Of a stretch of 64,000 nucleotides of DNA, positions 17,624 to 29,060 are shown piece after piece. The notes beneath the pieces were generated by a model. The model was not told the origin of the DNA. It ran no database searches and worked only from the letters and a program-made list of their open reading frames with translations. Numbering within the stretch: the first letter of the stretch is position 1; each line of letters begins with the position of its first letter. The stretch lies in the NCBI GenBank assembly GCA_946480785.1, contig CAMLLD010000018.1, positions 10,313 to 74,312 on the forward strand, read 5' to 3'. The DNA is from an uncultured Blastocatellia bacterium (GTDB lineage: Bacteria; Acidobacteriota; Blastocatellia; Pyrinomonadales; Pyrinomonadaceae). The position numbers and the translations under genes were made by a program.

Positions 17624-20600
17624 TGCGTGCTACTCGCCTGATACAACGCAGTCTCGCTTACTACTGGCAAACCAACATCGTGGTCGTGCTCGGAGTCGCG
17701 ATTGCGGTCGCCGTGTTGACGGGGGCGTTGTTAATCGGCGAGTCTGTGCGCGGCAGTCTACGCGATCTCGTTTCGCAGCGCTTGGGCCGCACGGATGACT
17801 TCGTTGCGTCAACTGGTTTCTTTCGCGAGCAACTGGCTGTAGACCTTTTGCAGCCGGGCGTGTTCACCGCGAGCGGCGTCGGCGCGACCTGTCCGCTGAT
17901 CGCACTCGACGGCGTGGTGACACACGAAGCGAGCCGTCGGCGTGCGGGAGACGTTCGCGTTTATGGCGTTGACGATCGGTTTTGGCAGTTCAACGGTGTC
18001 GCAGTGCAAGGGCAGCAAAACCGGCAGGTGCTGTTGAGCGAGAGCCTCGCAAAGGAACTCGGCACGACAAACGGCGATTCGATTTTGTTGCGCATCGAAA
18101 AGCCTTCCGACATTCCCATCGAATCACTTCACGGACGCAAAGAAGATCCCGGTCGGACCATCCGCCTCAACTTGAAAACTGTCTTGCCTGCGACTTCGCT
18201 CGGTGAATTCTCACTGCGGCCGCAGCAAGGACCGGTTCGCGCCATCTTTGTTTCGCTCTCGTTCTTGCAAAAAGAGTTGGACCAGGAAGGAAAGGTCAAC
18301 ACGATACTGGTTGCCGCTCGTTCGATACTGGACCAGACCGAGAAACAACAAGTTCCAGCCACGCTCGCGTCGTTGCTCAAAGACAAAGCGACGCTCGAAG
18401 ATCTCGGCCTCAAGCTGCGCGTGCTCGAACAACAGCAAGCCGTGGTGCTTGAAAGCAGCAGCAACATCATCAACGACGCGGTTGCCGAGGCCGCGCAGAA
18501 GTCCGCCGCGGCGTCATCTTTGAAGGCAGTTCCGGTGCTTTCTTATCTCGCGAACAGCATCACTTTTGGTGATCGTTCCGTCCCGTATTCCCTCGTCAGC
18601 GCTCTTGACCATGAAGGTTTTGAGCGCGTCGTCCGAGCGGGACCTTCCGTGATCGACCAGTACACGGGCCGGCCGTGCTTTGTAATAAACGACTGGACCG
18701 CGCGGGAGCTGAACGCGCATCTCGAAGACATCGTCACGCTCGAATACTACGTGTGGGCAGAAGGCGGACGGCTCGAGACAAAGAAAGCAGAGTTCGCCGT
18801 CTGTGGGGTTACACCGATCGCCGGGCTGGCTGCGGATCGCGATCTCGTGCCTGCGTACCCGGGCATCAGCGAGTCGGAAAACATCTCGGACTGGGACCCG
18901 CCGTTCCCCGTAGATCTCAAGCGCGTGCGCAAGCAGGACGAGGATTACTGGCATCAGTATCGAACGACGCCGAAAGTATTCGTGCCGCTCGAAGAAGGCC
19001 AGAAACTCTGGGCCACACGCTTCGGCAAACTAACTTCAATCCGCTTTCTATCTAACAACGCCCAACCCGCGAGCGATTTTAAAAATCCCCTTTCCGCTCG
19101 CTTACGCCAATCGCTAGATCCATCGCAGCTAGGCTTCCAAATCGTTCCCGTGCGCGAACAGGGCCAACAAGCCTCACGCGGCGCGACCGACTTCGGCGAG
19201 TACTTCCTCTACTTCAGTTTCTTCCTCGTCATCTCAGCGCTCTTATTGACCGCGCTGTTCTTCAAACTCGGCATCGAGCAACGACTGCGCGAGATCGGCA
19301 CGTTGCAAGCGCTCGGCTTTCCCGCGTCACGCATTCGACGTCTGTTTCTCGCAGAAGGCGTGTTGCTCGCGATCGTCGGCAGTCTGCTCGGTGTACTCGG
19401 CGCGATCGCTTACGCGAAGTTGTTGATGTACGGGCTACGGACGTGGTGGGTTGGGGCAGTCGGCACGACGGCCTTGACGCTGCACGTGTCGTGGCAGTCG
19501 ATGGCGATCGGCGCGATAAGCGGCGTAGTCGCTGCGGTCGTGTGTGTGTTGTTGACTTTGCGTCGAATAGGATCTTCGTCAACACGCGGGTTGTTGTCAG
19601 GCGCTCAAAACCCAACCACAAAAACTTTCAAAGCTGCCGTCGCGCTAACCTTCGCAGGTCTCCTGTTGTTAGCAGCAGGCAGTCTACATCTTATTCCAGA
19701 GGTCGCCGGTTTCTTTGGCAGCGGCGTTGTGCTCTTAATCGCGAGTCTGTGTTACTTAGCAGCCTGGTTGAAGAGAAAGAACCGAAAACCGATTCACGGC
19801 ACGGGCTGGTGGACCATCTCGCTGCTCGGGTTTCGCAACGCTGCTCACCGTCCGAGCCGAACGGTTCTGTGCGTCGCGCTGATCGCTTCGGCTGCGTTCA
19901 TCATCGTTGCCGTCGACGCGTTTCGCCGTCCGGCCGTTTCAGCTTCAGATAAGAAGTCAGGCAGCGGTGGCTTTCCCCTCTTCGCGGAGTCTTTGTTGCC
20001 CATCGTTCACGACGCAAACACCGACCAAGGCCGTGAAGCACTGAACCTCAGCGCCACAAACGACTCCGCAACCATGCAGGATCTGAAATTTATAAACTTC
20101 CGCGTGCGGCCGGGCGACGACACGAGCTGTCTCAATCTTTATCAACCACGCAATCCGAAGATCATCGCGCCACCCGAAAGTTTCCTCGCAGAAAATCGCT
20201 TCACGTTTCAAAGCTCGATCGATCCGCAGCAACAGAACCCGTGGCTGCTCCTGGATCGCGACTTCAGCGACGGCGCGGTGCCCGTGATCGCCGACGCTAA
20301 TTCCCTGACCTACGTGCTACATCTGAAAGTCGGCGACGATTTCATCATGGACCACGGCGGCCAGCCGCTGCGTCTGCGCGTCGTCGCAGCACTCTCCGAC
20401 AGCATCTTCCAAAGCGAGCTCCTGATGTCGGACAAAAACTTCGTCCGCCTCTTCCCCGACGAACAGGGCTATCGCTTCTTTCTGCTCGACACTCCCGCCG
20501 CCAAATCAGCCGTAGTCGCGGCAACGCTCGAGGATCGCCTCTCCGACTTCGGCTTCGACGCGCAATCAACAACCGATCGCCTCTTGAATTTTCACCGCGT

Positions 20601-20988
20601 CGAAAACACGTACCTATCAACCTTTCAACTGCTCGGCGGTCTCGGACTCGTTCTCGGCACGCTCGGCATGGCGGCGGTGCTCCTGCGTAACGTCTTCGAA
20701 CGACGGCGAGAACTGGCCCTGTTGCGCGCGGTGGGGTATAACTCTTCCCACTTCGCGTTGATGGTGATCAGTGAAAACGTGCTGATGCTGTGCGCTGGCG
20801 TGGGCCTCGGGTTTGTCTGCGCGCTGCTCGCGATCGCGCCGGTGTTCTTCGAACGCGGCGGCCGTTTGCCAAACGTCTCGCTCGGTCTGTTGCTGCTGGC
20901 CGTGCTGGTCTCGGGCGCACTCGCTTCACTCGTCGCGACCATCGCGGCGCTGCGTTCGCCGTTGCTGCCCGCGTTGCGCGCGGAGTAG
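17620..20988 (+). CDS. Large FtsX-type ABC permease
   Basis: A 1122-aa inner-membrane protein. An N-terminal helix (about 18-42) precedes a long periplasmic MacB-PCD-like region (about 45-520). Three helices follow near 535-690 with the FtsX core ([23 protein letters not shown]), then helices near 700-735. A second half has a helix near 765, another periplasmic region and a final FtsX core ([21 protein letters not shown], about 1005-1025) with closing helices. Such duplicated-core permeases work with LolD-type ATPases to move lipids, lipoproteins or hydrophobic compounds across the envelope. GTG 17620 and ATG 17623 are both possible starts; ATG overlaps the ATPase stop (TGATG). Confidence 0.9.
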   Translation: MMRATRLIQRSLAYYWQTNIVVVLGVAIAVAVLTGALLIGESVRGSLRDLVSQRLGRTDDFVASTGFFREQLAVDLLQPGVFTASGVGATCPLIALDGVVTHEASRRRAGDVRVYGVDDRFWQFNGVAVQGQQNRQVLLSESLAKELGTTNGDSILLRIEKPSDIPIESLHGRKEDPGRTIRLNLKTVLPATSLGEFSLRPQQGPVRAIFVSLSFLQKELDQEGKVNTILVAARSILDQTEKQQVPATLASLLKDKATLEDLGLKLRVLEQQQAVVLESSSNIINDAVAEAAQKSAAASSLKAVPVLSYLANSITFGDRSVPYSLVSALDHEGFERVVRAGPSVIDQYTGRPCFVINDWTARELNAHLEDIVTLEYYVWAEGGRLETKKAEFAVCGVTPIAGLAADRDLVPAYPGISESENISDWDPPFPVDLKRVRKQDEDYWHQYRTTPKVFVPLEEGQKLWATRFGKLTSIRFLSNNAQPASDFKNPLSARLRQSLDPSQLGFQIVPVREQGQQASRGATDFGEYFLYFSFFLVISALLLTALFFKLGIEQRLREIGTLQALGFPASRIRRLFLAEGVLLAIVGSLLGVLGAIAYAKLLMYGLRTWWVGAVGTTALTLHVSWQSMAIGAISGVVAAVVCVLLTLRRIGSSSTRGLLSGAQNPTTKTFKAAVALTFAGLLLLAAGSLHLIPEVAGFFGSGVVLLIASLCYLAAWLKRKNRKPIHGTGWWTISLLGFRNAAHRPSRTVLCVALIASAAFIIVAVDAFRRPAVSASDKKSGSGGFPLFAESLLPIVHDANTDQGREALNLSATNDSATMQDLKFINFRVRPGDDTSCLNLYQPRNPKIIAPPESFLAENRFTFQSSIDPQQQNPWLLLDRDFSDGAVPVIADANSLTYVLHLKVGDDFIMDHGGQPLRLRVVAALSDSIFQSELLMSDKNFVRLFPDEQGYRFFLLDTPAAKSAVVAATLEDRLSDFGFDAQSTTDRLLNFHRVENTYLSTFQLLGGLGLVLGTLGMAAVLLRNVFERRRELALLRAVGYNSSHFALMVISENVLMLCAGVGLGFVCALLAIAPVFFERGGRLPNVSLGLLLLAVLVSGALASLVATIAALRSPLLPALRAE

Positions 20989-21020
20989 GGCCACAGATTT
21001 ACACGAATAAACACGGATCC
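20989..21020. repeat. Dispersed 31-bp repeat, copy 1
   Basis: A direct repeat-like unit, GGCCACAGAT then TTACACGAAT then AAACACGGATC, begins just after the permease stop and ends before the ribosome binding site of the PQQ gene. It matches the copy at 31983-32013 at 27 of 31 positions. Related but more divergent units lie at 23364-23490, 29061-29135 and 36630-36650. Confidence 0.75.
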
Positions 21021-21024
21021 GGAC

Positions 21025-21030
21025 AGGAGG
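21025..21030 (+). promoter_or_regulatory. Ribosome binding site of the PQQ propeller gene
   Basis: AGGAGG eight bases before the ATG at 21039. It decides this start over longer in-frame openings that run back into the permease gene and through the repeat. Confidence 0.8.
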
Positions 21031-21038
21031 AACTGGAG

Positions 21039-22301
21039 ATGCGGAAACGGCTTCTCGGGCTTCTGGCTGTTGTTGTCCTTTCAAACTCGGTAGCGCGCGC
21101 CGACAACTGGCCGCAGTGGCGCGGGCCGAACCTCAACGGCACCAGCGACGAGAAGAACCTGCCCGTCAAATGGACCACCGAAGATAACGTCGCTTGGAAA
21201 GTCGCAATGCCGAGCTGGAGCGGGTCGACCCCGATCATCTGGCGCGACCGCGTTTTCCTCAACGTCGCTGACGGCGAGAACCTGTCTCTCTGGTGCGTCG
21301 ACAAAACAAAAGGCGAAGTGCTTTGGAAACAACTACTCGGCGGCGGCAACGTCAAGATGCGGAAGCAGAACATGTCGTCGCCTTCGCCCGTCACTGACGG
21401 ACGCGCGGTCTACGTCATGACCGGCACCGGCATTCTCAAAGCCTTCGACTTCGCCGGCAAAGAACTCTGGTCCAGAGACATTCAAAAAGATTACGGCGCG
21501 TTTGGCTTGAACTGGGGTTACGCTTCATCGCCGCTGTTGTTTGAAGACGCGCTCTTCGTTCAGGTGCTGCACGGCATGCGCACTGACGAACCGTCATACC
21601 TGCTGCGCATCGACAAGAAGAACGGCAAGACCGTGTGGAGAGTCGAACGCCCGACAAACGCGATTCGCGAATCGCCCGATTCCTACACGACGCCCGCGCT
21701 GCTGCGCTACGGCAAGACGACAGAAATCGTGATCACGGGCGGCGACTGCGTTACCGGTCACGATCCCGCGACCGGCAAGGAACTCTGGCGCGCGAATGGC
21801 TTGAATCCGTATAACGATCCGTCGTATCGCATCGTGGCGTCGCCCATCATCTTCAACGACGTAATCTACGCGCCGACGCGCGTGAAGCCGCTGCTGGCGT
21901 TGCGCGCAGGCGGCCGCGGCGACGTCACTACGTCACACTTGTTGTGGTCCACCGTGAATGGACCAGACGTACCGACGCCTGTTACTGACGGCAAGTATTT
22001 CTACATCGTCAATGATCGCGGCATCATCTGGTGTCTCGACGCGAAGACGGGCGAGGAAGTTTACGGCCAACAACGCATCAAGCCCGGCACGTACAGCGCC
22101 TCGCCTGTTCTAGCCGACGGAAAAATCTACGTGACGAACGAAGATGGCTTGACGACGGTCGTGGAGGCGGGGCCGAAGTTTGAAGTGCTCGCGGAGAACC
22201 CTTTGAACGATTACACTTTGAGCTCGCCTGCGATCTCGGACGGACAGATCTTCATTCGCACGGCGGGTTATCTTTATTGCATAGGTAAGAAACAGTCATG
22301 A
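21039..22301 (+). CDS. PQQ-like beta-propeller repeat protein
   Basis: A 420-aa exported protein. A signal peptide (about 1-21, [20 protein letters not shown]) leads to the family opener [12 protein letters not shown], then about seven blades recognisable by A-x-D-x-x-T/K-G-x-x-x-W type motifs ([40 protein letters not shown]). Proteins of this type resemble quinoprotein dehydrogenase domains but usually lack a known catalytic site; a scaffold or periplasmic binding role is possible. It follows the permease by 50 bases and overlaps the TPR gene by ATGA, so it probably belongs to the operon. One of eight paralogues in the window. Confidence 0.92.
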   Translation: MRKRLLGLLAVVVLSNSVARADNWPQWRGPNLNGTSDEKNLPVKWTTEDNVAWKVAMPSWSGSTPIIWRDRVFLNVADGENLSLWCVDKTKGEVLWKQLLGGGNVKMRKQNMSSPSPVTDGRAVYVMTGTGILKAFDFAGKELWSRDIQKDYGAFGLNWGYASSPLLFEDALFVQVLHGMRTDEPSYLLRIDKKNGKTVWRVERPTNAIRESPDSYTTPALLRYGKTTEIVITGGDCVTGHDPATGKELWRANGLNPYNDPSYRIVASPIIFNDVIYAPTRVKPLLALRAGGRGDVTTSHLLWSTVNGPDVPTPVTDGKYFYIVNDRGIIWCLDAKTGEEVYGQQRIKPGTYSASPVLADGKIYVTNEDGLTTVVEAGPKFEVLAENPLNDYTLSSPAISDGQIFIRTAGYLYCIGKKQS

Positions 22302-23914
22302 TACGAGCAACAGTCTTAACACTTCTCATCGTTGTTACTGTGAACGCGCAGGAAACGCAACTCGGCCGTGTCGAGTTTCCCACGTCCGGCTCGCCCGCGG
22401 CCCAGGCGCATTTCCTGCGCGGACTCGCTGCGCTACATTCATTCTGGTACGAAGAAGCGCTCGACGCATTTCGCGAGTCGACCAAAGCCGATCCCGATTT
22501 CATGATGGGCTACTGGGGCGAGGCGATGACTTACAATCACCCGCTGTGGTCGGAACAAGACCTCGACGCCGCGCGCCTGGTGATCGCGAAGTTCAAAGAC
22601 ACACCAAAGCTCACCGATCGCGAACGCGCTTACATCAACGCCGTGAAAATCCTTTATGGCGCGGGCGACAAACGCGCGCGCGACCTCGCTTACTCCGCGG
22701 CGATGGAAAAGATCTATCGTGCCTATCCCGAAGATCTCGACGCGGCTGCGTTCTATTCCTTGTCGCTGCTCGGCCTGATGCGTCCGGGCGACAAGGGTTA
22801 TCGCTTGCAAGCGCAGGCCGGCGCGATCGCGCTCGCCGTTTACGAAAAGAACCCGAACCATCCCGGCGCGGCGCACTACATCATTCACGCTTTCGACGAT
22901 CCTGATCACGCGATCCTCGCTCTGCCCGCCGCACGTCGTTACGCCGACATCGCTCCCGAAGCGCATCACGCGCGACACATGCCATCGCACATTTTTCTCC
23001 AGCTCGGCATGTGGCCCGAAGCCGCGGCTTCGAACGAATCCGCGTGGGAGTCGTCAGACAAATGGATGAAGCGCAAGAAGCTGTCGCTGAGCGTGCGCGA
23101 CTATCACAGTCTGCACTGGCTCATGTACGCGTATCTGCAGCAGGGTCGCTACAGCAAAGCGGAGCAGTTGTTGAAGCTGATGAAGCAGGTGATGGCGGAG
23201 TCGACTTACGACAACAAGCTGCGACCTGATTACTACGAGAACAACTACGCGAACATGGCGGCGGCGTTCGTCGTCGAAACCGAGCGCTGGGATCTCGCGA
23301 ACGAACTCTTCCCGGTGAGTAATCAACCTCAGTACTCGGCGGCGGTAGCGCAAGACGGAGGTCACGGCTCACACGGATCTACACAGATGGCGAGCGGATC
23401 TTCCCAAGCGACCAACACAACGCGCTATTCCGGCGCGAGCCGCACCTTGCCTCCGTTCATCCGCGCTTTGTCCGCGTCAATCCGTGGCTCAAACGACGTT
23501 GAAACAGGTCTATCCGGAATTAGAGAACTCGAAGTCGCCGCGGTGAAAGCGTCGATGAGCAAGGACTATGCGAAAGCAATCGAGTTGATGCAGAAAGCGA
23601 CGGCGCTGGAGGAAGAAACCGGCGCGCCTTCCGGTCCACCTTCGCTCATCAAACCGACGCACGAACTCTTCGGTGAGATACTGCTGAAAGCCGGCAAACC
23701 CGCGGACGCCATCACGATGTTTCACATTGCCTTGTTGCGTCAACCAAACCGCGCACGTTCTTTACTCGGTCTCGCACGCGCCGCCGCACAAAGCGGAGAT
23801 CAGGCGACGGCAAGAGCGACGTATGCAAAGCTTCTCGAACAGTGGAAACAGGCAGACGACGGCCTCAGTGAACTACGTGAAGCACGCGAGTACGTGCTTT
23901 CACGTATCGATTAG
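22298..23914 (+). CDS. Exported TPR protein with an internal repeat insertion
   Basis: A 538-aa protein with a signal peptide (about 1-18, cleavage after VNA). Helical TPR-like repeats cover most of the chain (for example [24 protein letters not shown] and a C-terminal unit with [18 protein letters not shown]). Residues about 352-408 are low in complexity (Gly, Ser, Thr, Ala rich) and unlike the rest; at DNA level they correspond to the dispersed repeat at 23364-23490, inserted in frame. The remaining sequence resembles a family of tetratricopeptide proteins of unknown function common in Acidobacteria. The stop TAG abuts the stop of the convergent gene with no spacer. Confidence 0.88.
   Translation: MIRATVLTLLIVVTVNAQETQLGRVEFPTSGSPAAQAHFLRGLAALHSFWYEEALDAFRESTKADPDFMMGYWGEAMTYNHPLWSEQDLDAARLVIAKFKDTPKLTDRERAYINAVKILYGAGDKRARDLAYSAAMEKIYRAYPEDLDAAAFYSLSLLGLMRPGDKGYRLQAQAGAIALAVYEKNPNHPGAAHYIIHAFDDPDHAILALPAARRYADIAPEAHHARHMPSHIFLQLGMWPEAAASNESAWESSDKWMKRKKLSLSVRDYHSLHWLMYAYLQQGRYSKAEQLLKLMKQVMAESTYDNKLRPDYYENNYANMAAAFVVETERWDLANELFPVSNQPQYSAAVAQDGGHGSHGSTQMASGSSQATNTTRYSGASRTLPPFIRALSASIRGSNDVETGLSGIRELEVAAVKASMSKDYAKAIELMQKATALEEETGAPSGPPSLIKPTHELFGEILLKAGKPADAITMFHIALLRQPNRARSLLGLARAAAQSGDQATARATYAKLLEQWKQADDGLSELREAREYVLSRID
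23364..23490. repeat. In-frame copy of the dispersed repeat inside a TPR gene
   Basis: The left end CACACGGATCTACACAGATG (23370-23389) and the right end TCCGCGTCAATCCGTGGC (23471-23488) are the two orientations of the repeat found at 29061-29135; about 80 bases lie between. The element keeps the reading frame open and adds roughly 40 residues of Gly/Ser/Thr-rich linker to the host protein. Confidence 0.6.
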
Positions 23915-25141
23915 CTACTTCTGCTTCACGTCGAACGCGTAGATCGTGTCCTGATCGCGCAGGTACAAACGCCCGCCCGCAACGACCGGATGCGTCCACG
24001 TCGGCAACTCGCCTTGCTGAATACGAAAGCGTCCCTTCTCGTGATAACCCGTCGGCGTCGCTTCAACTAACCCCACCACACCATTCTCGCTGAAGCAATA
24101 AAGATTTCCGTCCGCGTAAACAAGCGAGCCTTTGCCGACGCTGCGATCGCGCCACGCGATCTCACCGGTGTCGAACTTCATCGCCGTCAAAATCGATTCT
24201 GAGAAACCGTAGAGGTAGTCTCCCACCAGCACGGAGCTGCTGTGATGGTTGCGCATGTCTCTCGTAAAGTAGAGTTCCTGCGCTTTGTTGTCACTGGTAA
24301 TCTCCACTACGCCGCCTCCCGTGCCGTAGCCGGAGGAGATGAAAACGCGGTTGCCGCGCGCTACAGGTGTCGCGACGTTTGCGGTGCGATTCGCCGGCTT
24401 GCCGTATTCCCACAGCAACTTGCCGTCGTTCACGTCGAGACCCAATGCACGCTGCGCCGTAAAGAAAACAACCTGAGTGCCACCATTCACCTGCAACGGA
24501 ATCGCCGACGAATAACCCGCCTCGTCACTCTGGCTCTTCCAGATCACCGCGCCGTTATCTTTATTCAACGCGACGATCGACGCGTTACGCCCGCCGGCGT
24601 TCACCAGCACTTTATTGCCCATCACGAGCGGCGACTCGCTGATGCCCCATTGAATGTTCGAGCCGCCAAACTCGCGCAACACGTTCTTGGTCCAAACGAT
24701 CTTGCCGGTCTTCGCGTCCATGCACGACAGATCGCCGTTGCCGCCGAGCGCATAAAGACGATCGCCGTCGATGGTCGGCGTGCCTCTTGGACCATCACCG
24801 CGGTCGTTACGAAACGCACCGCCATGCGGCGTCGCCCAGACTTCTTTGCCGTTCGCGAGATCGAACGCGATCACAAACTCGCGATCGCCGCGCAAACCCA
24901 TCGTGTACAAACGTCCGTTGGCGATCGAGAACGACGAGTAACCGCGTCCTGCCCCCGACGCTTTCCAGACGAGCGCCGGTCCTTCCGCGGGCCATTGTTT
25001 CAGCAAGCCCGTTTCCTTCGAGACGCCGTCGCGGTTTGGCCCACGCCACTGCGGCCAACTCGCTTCGCCCTGGGCCAGCGCCTGCGCCGCAAACGCAAAC
25101 AACAACACCACTGCCGCTAACACGACCCGTTTGCTTTTCAT
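23915..25141 (-). CDS. PQQ-like beta-propeller repeat protein
   Basis: A 408-aa exported protein with a signal peptide (about 1-23, ending AQALAQ). The mature start [16 protein letters not shown] is the shared opener of this paralogue group, followed by blades marked DLANGKEVWA, DAKTGKIVWT, NKDNGAVIWK, DVNDGKLLWE and DTGEIAWRD. The chain is most like the membrane-anchored paralogue at 33786-35225 (both have GYSSFS/GYASFS after the opener and FISSGYGTGGG/FMSSGYGKGAA). Periplasmic; function unknown. Transcribed opposite to the operon at its left, whose last stop codon it abuts. Confidence 0.92.
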   Translation of the reverse strand: MKSKRVVLAAVVLLFAFAAQALAQGEASWPQWRGPNRDGVSKETGLLKQWPAEGPALVWKASGAGRGYSSFSIANGRLYTMGLRGDREFVIAFDLANGKEVWATPHGGAFRNDRGDGPRGTPTIDGDRLYALGGNGDLSCMDAKTGKIVWTKNVLREFGGSNIQWGISESPLVMGNKVLVNAGGRNASIVALNKDNGAVIWKSQSDEAGYSSAIPLQVNGGTQVVFFTAQRALGLDVNDGKLLWEYGKPANRTANVATPVARGNRVFISSGYGTGGGVVEITSDNKAQELYFTRDMRNHHSSSVLVGDYLYGFSESILTAMKFDTGEIAWRDRSVGKGSLVYADGNLYCFSENGVVGLVEATPTGYHEKGRFRIQQGELPTWTHPVVAGGRLYLRDQDTIYAFDVKQK

Positions 25142-25210
25142 GACTCGATCTCCTTCGTGTTTTTGGGAACGTCAGACGGGGAGACACGAAAGAATTGTTT
25201 ACTTCAGCAT

Positions 25211-25663
25211 TTACGATTGTGGTTTGTAGTAAAGCACGAGCGCGCCGCCCAGCGCGGCCAGCACGAAACCGACGTACAGCAGCGGGTTCGGCGTAGTCTT
25301 CGGCGGGTGCTGCCACATCGAGTAGACCACGTTAACGATGGGCGCGCCGGCAAAAACGACCGGCATCACGTACGTCGGCACGCCGCCGGAGCGGAACGCG
25401 TAGATGATGCAGATCGCCCCGATCGCGCCGAGCGCACCGCCGATGCCAGCGCCGATCGAGCCTTTCATGTTGAAGCCGTTGAGCTGACCTTGCGACGAGA
25501 GCGTGATGACGGGGATGAGCACGCCGATCAAAAAGTAAGCGACGCCCACGCAGAGCAACGCGCGCATCGGATTATTGCCGAGGTTCACTTGTCCGCCGTG
25601 CAGAGCCGGGCCGTAGATTCCCCACGACAACGCTGCGCCAAGAGCAAAAATGATCCAGAGCAT
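25211..25663 (-). CDS. Small DMT-like membrane protein
   Basis: A 150-aa integral membrane protein with about five hydrophobic helices (about 2-20, 36-58, 72-93, 98-113, 128-145). The opening GAALSWGIYGPALHGGQ and the Gly/Ala-rich middle helix resemble half of an EamA/DMT transporter, and the length is about half of the usual ten-helix protein. It may dimerise or be a non-transport member; the substrate is unknown. A GGAGGT site precedes the ATG. Upstream lies a partial GCCACAGATAAA unit (25683-25694, minus strand) resembling one end of the dispersed repeat. Confidence 0.82.
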   Translation of the reverse strand: MLWIIFALGAALSWGIYGPALHGGQVNLGNNPMRALLCVGVAYFLIGVLIPVITLSSQGQLNGFNMKGSIGAGIGGALGAIGAICIIYAFRSGGVPTYVMPVVFAGAPIVNVVYSMWQHPPKTTPNPLLYVGFVLAALGGALVLYYKPQS

Positions 25664-25782
25664 CAGGACCTCCGAATGAATTTATCTGTGGCTTGACTGA
25701 AACTCCAAAAACCGCTTTTCCGTACTCTCAACATCTTTTGGTCGGGGCATTCTAGCAGTCAGTTTCCGAGTTTGATAGCGAA

Positions 25783-25809
25783 TTAGCAAAATAGGAAACG
25801 ATTTGCTAA
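25783..25809. promoter_or_regulatory. Perfect inverted repeat upstream of the TonB-dependent receptor
   Basis: TTAGCAAA (25783-25790) and TTTGCTAA (25802-25809) form a perfect 8-bp inverted repeat with an 11-base centre, about 60 bases before the receptor start and in the divergent region. It could be an operator for a dimeric regulator. A TTAGCAAATTAGCA at 31785-31798, before the HemN-like gene, shares the half-site. Confidence 0.35.
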
Positions 25810-25850
25810 GGTCTGCGGATTCATTCAGCCGGTTATCCAAAATTCCGAAC

Positions 25851-25855
25851 AGGGA
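25851..25855 (+). promoter_or_regulatory. Ribosome binding site of the TonB-dependent receptor
   Basis: AGGGA ten bases before the TTG at 25866. It supports this start because the signal peptide begins there; the in-frame TTG at 25803 would add an unlikely 21-residue leader. Confidence 0.5.
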
Positions 25856-25865
25856 GCTTTTAATC

Positions 25866-28800
25866 TTGAAGTCGAATCATCGAGTCCTCTTCGTGGTTGT
25901 GCTGTCGCTGCTGGTGGTTGCGCCGGTGCTGGGCCAAACACATCGCGCGTCGTTGCGGGGAACTATCTATGACCGGTCGAATGCGCTCGTTCAGAACGCG
26001 ACGATTACGTTGACGAGCGTCGCCACCGGTGAAGCGAGAACGACGACGAGTAACGACGAAGGCGAGTATGCGATCGCGTCGCTGCCGGCTGGTGTGTATC
26101 AGTTGAGCGTTGAGAGTTCGGGGTTCATGAAGTTCACGCTGCGAATTGAGTTGCTGGTCAATCAGGTGCAGCGACAAGACGTGAAGCTTGAAGTCAGCGG
26201 CGCGACCGATGTCGTTAAAGTCGATGCGCCCTTCGAAGCTCCTTTGAAGAAAGATTCACCCTCGCTCGGTACGGTGATCGAGAACCGCCAGGTGACTGGT
26301 TTGCCGCTCGATGGCCGCAACTTTTACGAACTGAGTCTGCTCGTGCCCGGTGCTGTGCCGCCCGCGCAGGGTTCGGCTGGTTCGGTCCGTGGCGACTTTG
26401 CTTTCAGCGTCAACGGCGCGCGCGAAGACTCAAATAATTTTCTGCTCGACGGCGTCTACAATCTCGATCCGAAATTGAACACCTTCGGCGTGCGTCCTTC
26501 CGTCGATGCGATTCGCGAGTTTGAAATGCTGACGAGCACTTACGATGCTTCGTTCGGCCGCAATCCCGGCGCGCAGATCAACGTCATCTCGAAATCGGGT
26601 TCGAACGACTTTCACGGTTCGCTGTTTGAATTTCATCGCAACGCCGCGCTTGATGCGCGCAACTTCTTCGCGCCGGCGTCGGAACCGAAGCCGAAATACA
26701 TTCGCAACCAGTTTGGCGGCGCGGTTGGTGGTCCAATCGTGCGCAATCGCACGTTCTTCTTCGCCGATTATGAAGGCACGCGCTCGCGCGAAGGCATCAC
26801 GCGCATCACTAACGTGCCGACGGCTGAAGAACGCGTTGGCAACTTCTCGCACAGTGTTTTCGGATTTCCGGATATGCCGTTCAGCGATTTGCCGTTCGAC
26901 AACGGCATCATCCCTTCGTTCTTCATCAATCCGGTCGGCCGGGCGATTGCCGCGCTTTATCCGTTGCCGAACAGGAACGTGCCGTTTCAGAACTTCGTGT
27001 CGTCGCCGACGCAGCGTGATGACAACGACAGTTTCGATGCGCGCGTCGATCACCGGCTGACTGACAAAGCGGACCTGACGTTCCGTTACAGCTTCGGCGA
27101 TCGCGATCTGTTTGAGCCGTTTACCGGGCCGTCGTTTTCGTTGGTGCCGGGGTTTGGCGATACGGTGAAGCGTCGCAGTCAGAACGCGATGGGCGCGTTG
27201 ACGCTCGTTTTGACGCCGAACCTCGTGAACGAGACGCGCGTGGCGTTTAGCCGCGTGGCTGCGTCGGTGACGCAGGAAGCGAGTGTGCTTAATTCCGCGG
27301 TTGGCTTGCCGGCGATCTCGCCGCGCGAGCGCGACCTCGGTTTGAGTTTTATTACCGTGACCGGGTTTTCGCCGCTCGGCGACGAAGGTAACAATCCGCA
27401 GAACAGCGTCACGAACGTTTATCAGTTGCTCAATAACTCGAGCTACGTTCATGGCGAGCACCTGATCAAGTTTGGCATCGACTTTCGTTTCTCGCAGCAG
27501 AATGCATTTCGCGATGTGGAGTCGCGCGGGCGTTTGCAGTTTTCGCCGTTTGGACAGATCACCGGGAATGCGCTCGCGGATCTGCTGATCGGGTTTCCGC
27601 TGCTGACGAGTGTGGCGCGCGTCGATAATCCGCAGCAGATTCGCAGCGAGAGTTACAACTTCTATGTCAATGACAGTTTTCGGGTGACGCCGCGTCTCAC
27701 GCTTGTTGGCGGTTTGCGTTATGAGTACAACTCGCCGCCGGTCGATAAAGAAGACCGCGCGACGATTTATGATGTCGCGACGCGCTCGCTCGTGCCGGTC
27801 GGGACGAATGGTGTGCCGCGCAGTGGCTTTGAGCCGGATCGAAATAACTTCGCGCCGCGCGTCGGTTTTGCGTGGACTATCGGTGAAGATCAGGCGACGG
27901 TGCTGCGTGGTGGTTACGGCGTTTACTACGATCAGTCGCCGCTCGCGCCCGCGGAGGCGCTTTATTTCAACTCGCCGTTTTTCGACAACAACATCTTCTT
28001 CTCGTTGCCGGGACTGCCGCTGACGTTGAGCAATCCGTTTCCGTCGTTTTTCCCGTTCCCGCTGCCTGACTCCGCGCTCGCGATCCAACGCGATCTGCGC
28101 ACGGGCTACATGCAGCACTGGAACTTCAATGTCGAACGCCAGATTGGCGCGAAGAGCGTGCTCGAAGTTGCTTACGTTGGTTCGAAAGGGACCAAGCTGC
28201 TGACGGCGCGGGACATCAACCAGCCGCAGCCGAGTGTGTTGCCGCCGGGACTGCCGATCGTGCCGCGGCCGAATCCGCAGTTTGACGACATCAACCTGCT
28301 CGAGTCGCGTGCGAACTCGAATTACAACGCGTTGCAGGCGCGCTTTCAGCAGCGTCTCGCGCGTGGCTTCTCGACGCTCGCATCGTACACGTGGTCCAAG
28401 TCGATCGACGATGCTTCAAACTTTTTCAGCAGTGCGGGTGATCCGAATTTTCCGCAGAACAGTTACAACGTCGCGGCCGAGCGCGGGCGTTCGAACTTCG
28501 ACGTGCGTCATCGGTTGTCGGTGAGTTATTCGTACGCGTTGCCGTTTGGCAAAGGGCGGCAGTATTTGACGAATGATGGTTGGTTGTCGACAGTGGTGAG
28601 TGGGTGGGAGACTTACGGCATCGTCACGGTGCAGTCTGGCCGTCCGTTCACAGTCGCGTTGCTGCCGGAGATCGACAACAGCGGCACCGGGCGTTCGATC
28701 CTCGGTTTCGGCGCCAACGATCGTCCGAACCTCGTCGGCAATCCCGAGCTTTCAAATCCGACGACCGGGCAGTGGTTCAACACCGCGGCGTTCGCCTTCC

Positions 28801-29057
28801 CTGCTCCCGGTACCTTCGGTAACGCCGGCCGCAACATTCTCGACGGTCCAGGCTATCAAACCGTTAACGTTTCGCTACTGAAAAACACTGTCCTCAGTGA
28901 ACGCCTGACGCTGCAATTTCGCGCCGAAGCTTTCAACCTCTTCAACCACCCAAACTTCAACCTCCCGGACAACTTCCTGGGCTCCCCGACCTTCGGCCTC
29001 ATCACCTCCGCCCGCGACCCAAGGCATATACAGTTTGGGTTGAAGTTGTTGTTTTAG
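25866..29057 (+). CDS. Oar-like TonB-dependent outer-membrane receptor
   Basis: About 1063 aa from TTG 25866. A signal peptide (about 1-24, ending VLGQ) is followed by a carboxypeptidase-regulatory/CarboxypepD_reg domain (about 26-105, [20 protein letters not shown], ending [15 protein letters not shown]), a plug region ([31 protein letters not shown]) and a long beta-barrel with many aromatic-ended strands, closing with [10 protein letters not shown], the usual C-terminal Phe. This is the Oar-like class that is greatly expanded in Acidobacteria, and substrates are probably large carbohydrates, peptides or metal complexes. There is no TonB, ExbB or SusD-like gene nearby. A long open frame on the opposite strand is a shadow. 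Confidence 0.93.
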   Translation: MKSNHRVLFVVVLSLLVVAPVLGQTHRASLRGTIYDRSNALVQNATITLTSVATGEARTTTSNDEGEYAIASLPAGVYQLSVESSGFMKFTLRIELLVNQVQRQDVKLEVSGATDVVKVDAPFEAPLKKDSPSLGTVIENRQVTGLPLDGRNFYELSLLVPGAVPPAQGSAGSVRGDFAFSVNGAREDSNNFLLDGVYNLDPKLNTFGVRPSVDAIREFEMLTSTYDASFGRNPGAQINVISKSGSNDFHGSLFEFHRNAALDARNFFAPASEPKPKYIRNQFGGAVGGPIVRNRTFFFADYEGTRSREGITRITNVPTAEERVGNFSHSVFGFPDMPFSDLPFDNGIIPSFFINPVGRAIAALYPLPNRNVPFQNFVSSPTQRDDNDSFDARVDHRLTDKADLTFRYSFGDRDLFEPFTGPSFSLVPGFGDTVKRRSQNAMGALTLVLTPNLVNETRVAFSRVAASVTQEASVLNSAVGLPAISPRERDLGLSFITVTGFSPLGDEGNNPQNSVTNVYQLLNNSSYVHGEHLIKFGIDFRFSQQNAFRDVESRGRLQFSPFGQITGNALADLLIGFPLLTSVARVDNPQQIRSESYNFYVNDSFRVTPRLTLVGGLRYEYNSPPVDKEDRATIYDVATRSLVPVGTNGVPRSGFEPDRNNFAPRVGFAWTIGEDQATVLRGGYGVYYDQSPLAPAEALYFNSPFFDNNIFFSLPGLPLTLSNPFPSFFPFPLPDSALAIQRDLRTGYMQHWNFNVERQIGAKSVLEVAYVGSKGTKLLTARDINQPQPSVLPPGLPIVPRPNPQFDDINLLESRANSNYNALQARFQQRLARGFSTLASYTWSKSIDDASNFFSSAGDPNFPQNSYNVAAERGRSNFDVRHRLSVSYSYALPFGKGRQYLTNDGWLSTVVSGWETYGIVTVQSGRPFTVALLPEIDNSGTGRSILGFGANDRPNLVGNPELSNPTTGQWFNTAAFAFPAPGTFGNAGRNILDGPGYQTVNVSLLKNTVLSERLTLQFRAEAFNLFNHPNFNLPDNFLGSPTFGLITSARDPRHIQFGLKLLF

Positions 29058-29060
29058 ATT

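Noticed and set aside
26430..28118. 562-aa open frame on the minus strand opposite the TonB-dependent receptor
   Set aside because: Arg/His-rich and without domains; the plus strand encodes a clear receptor across the whole interval, so this is a shadow frame.
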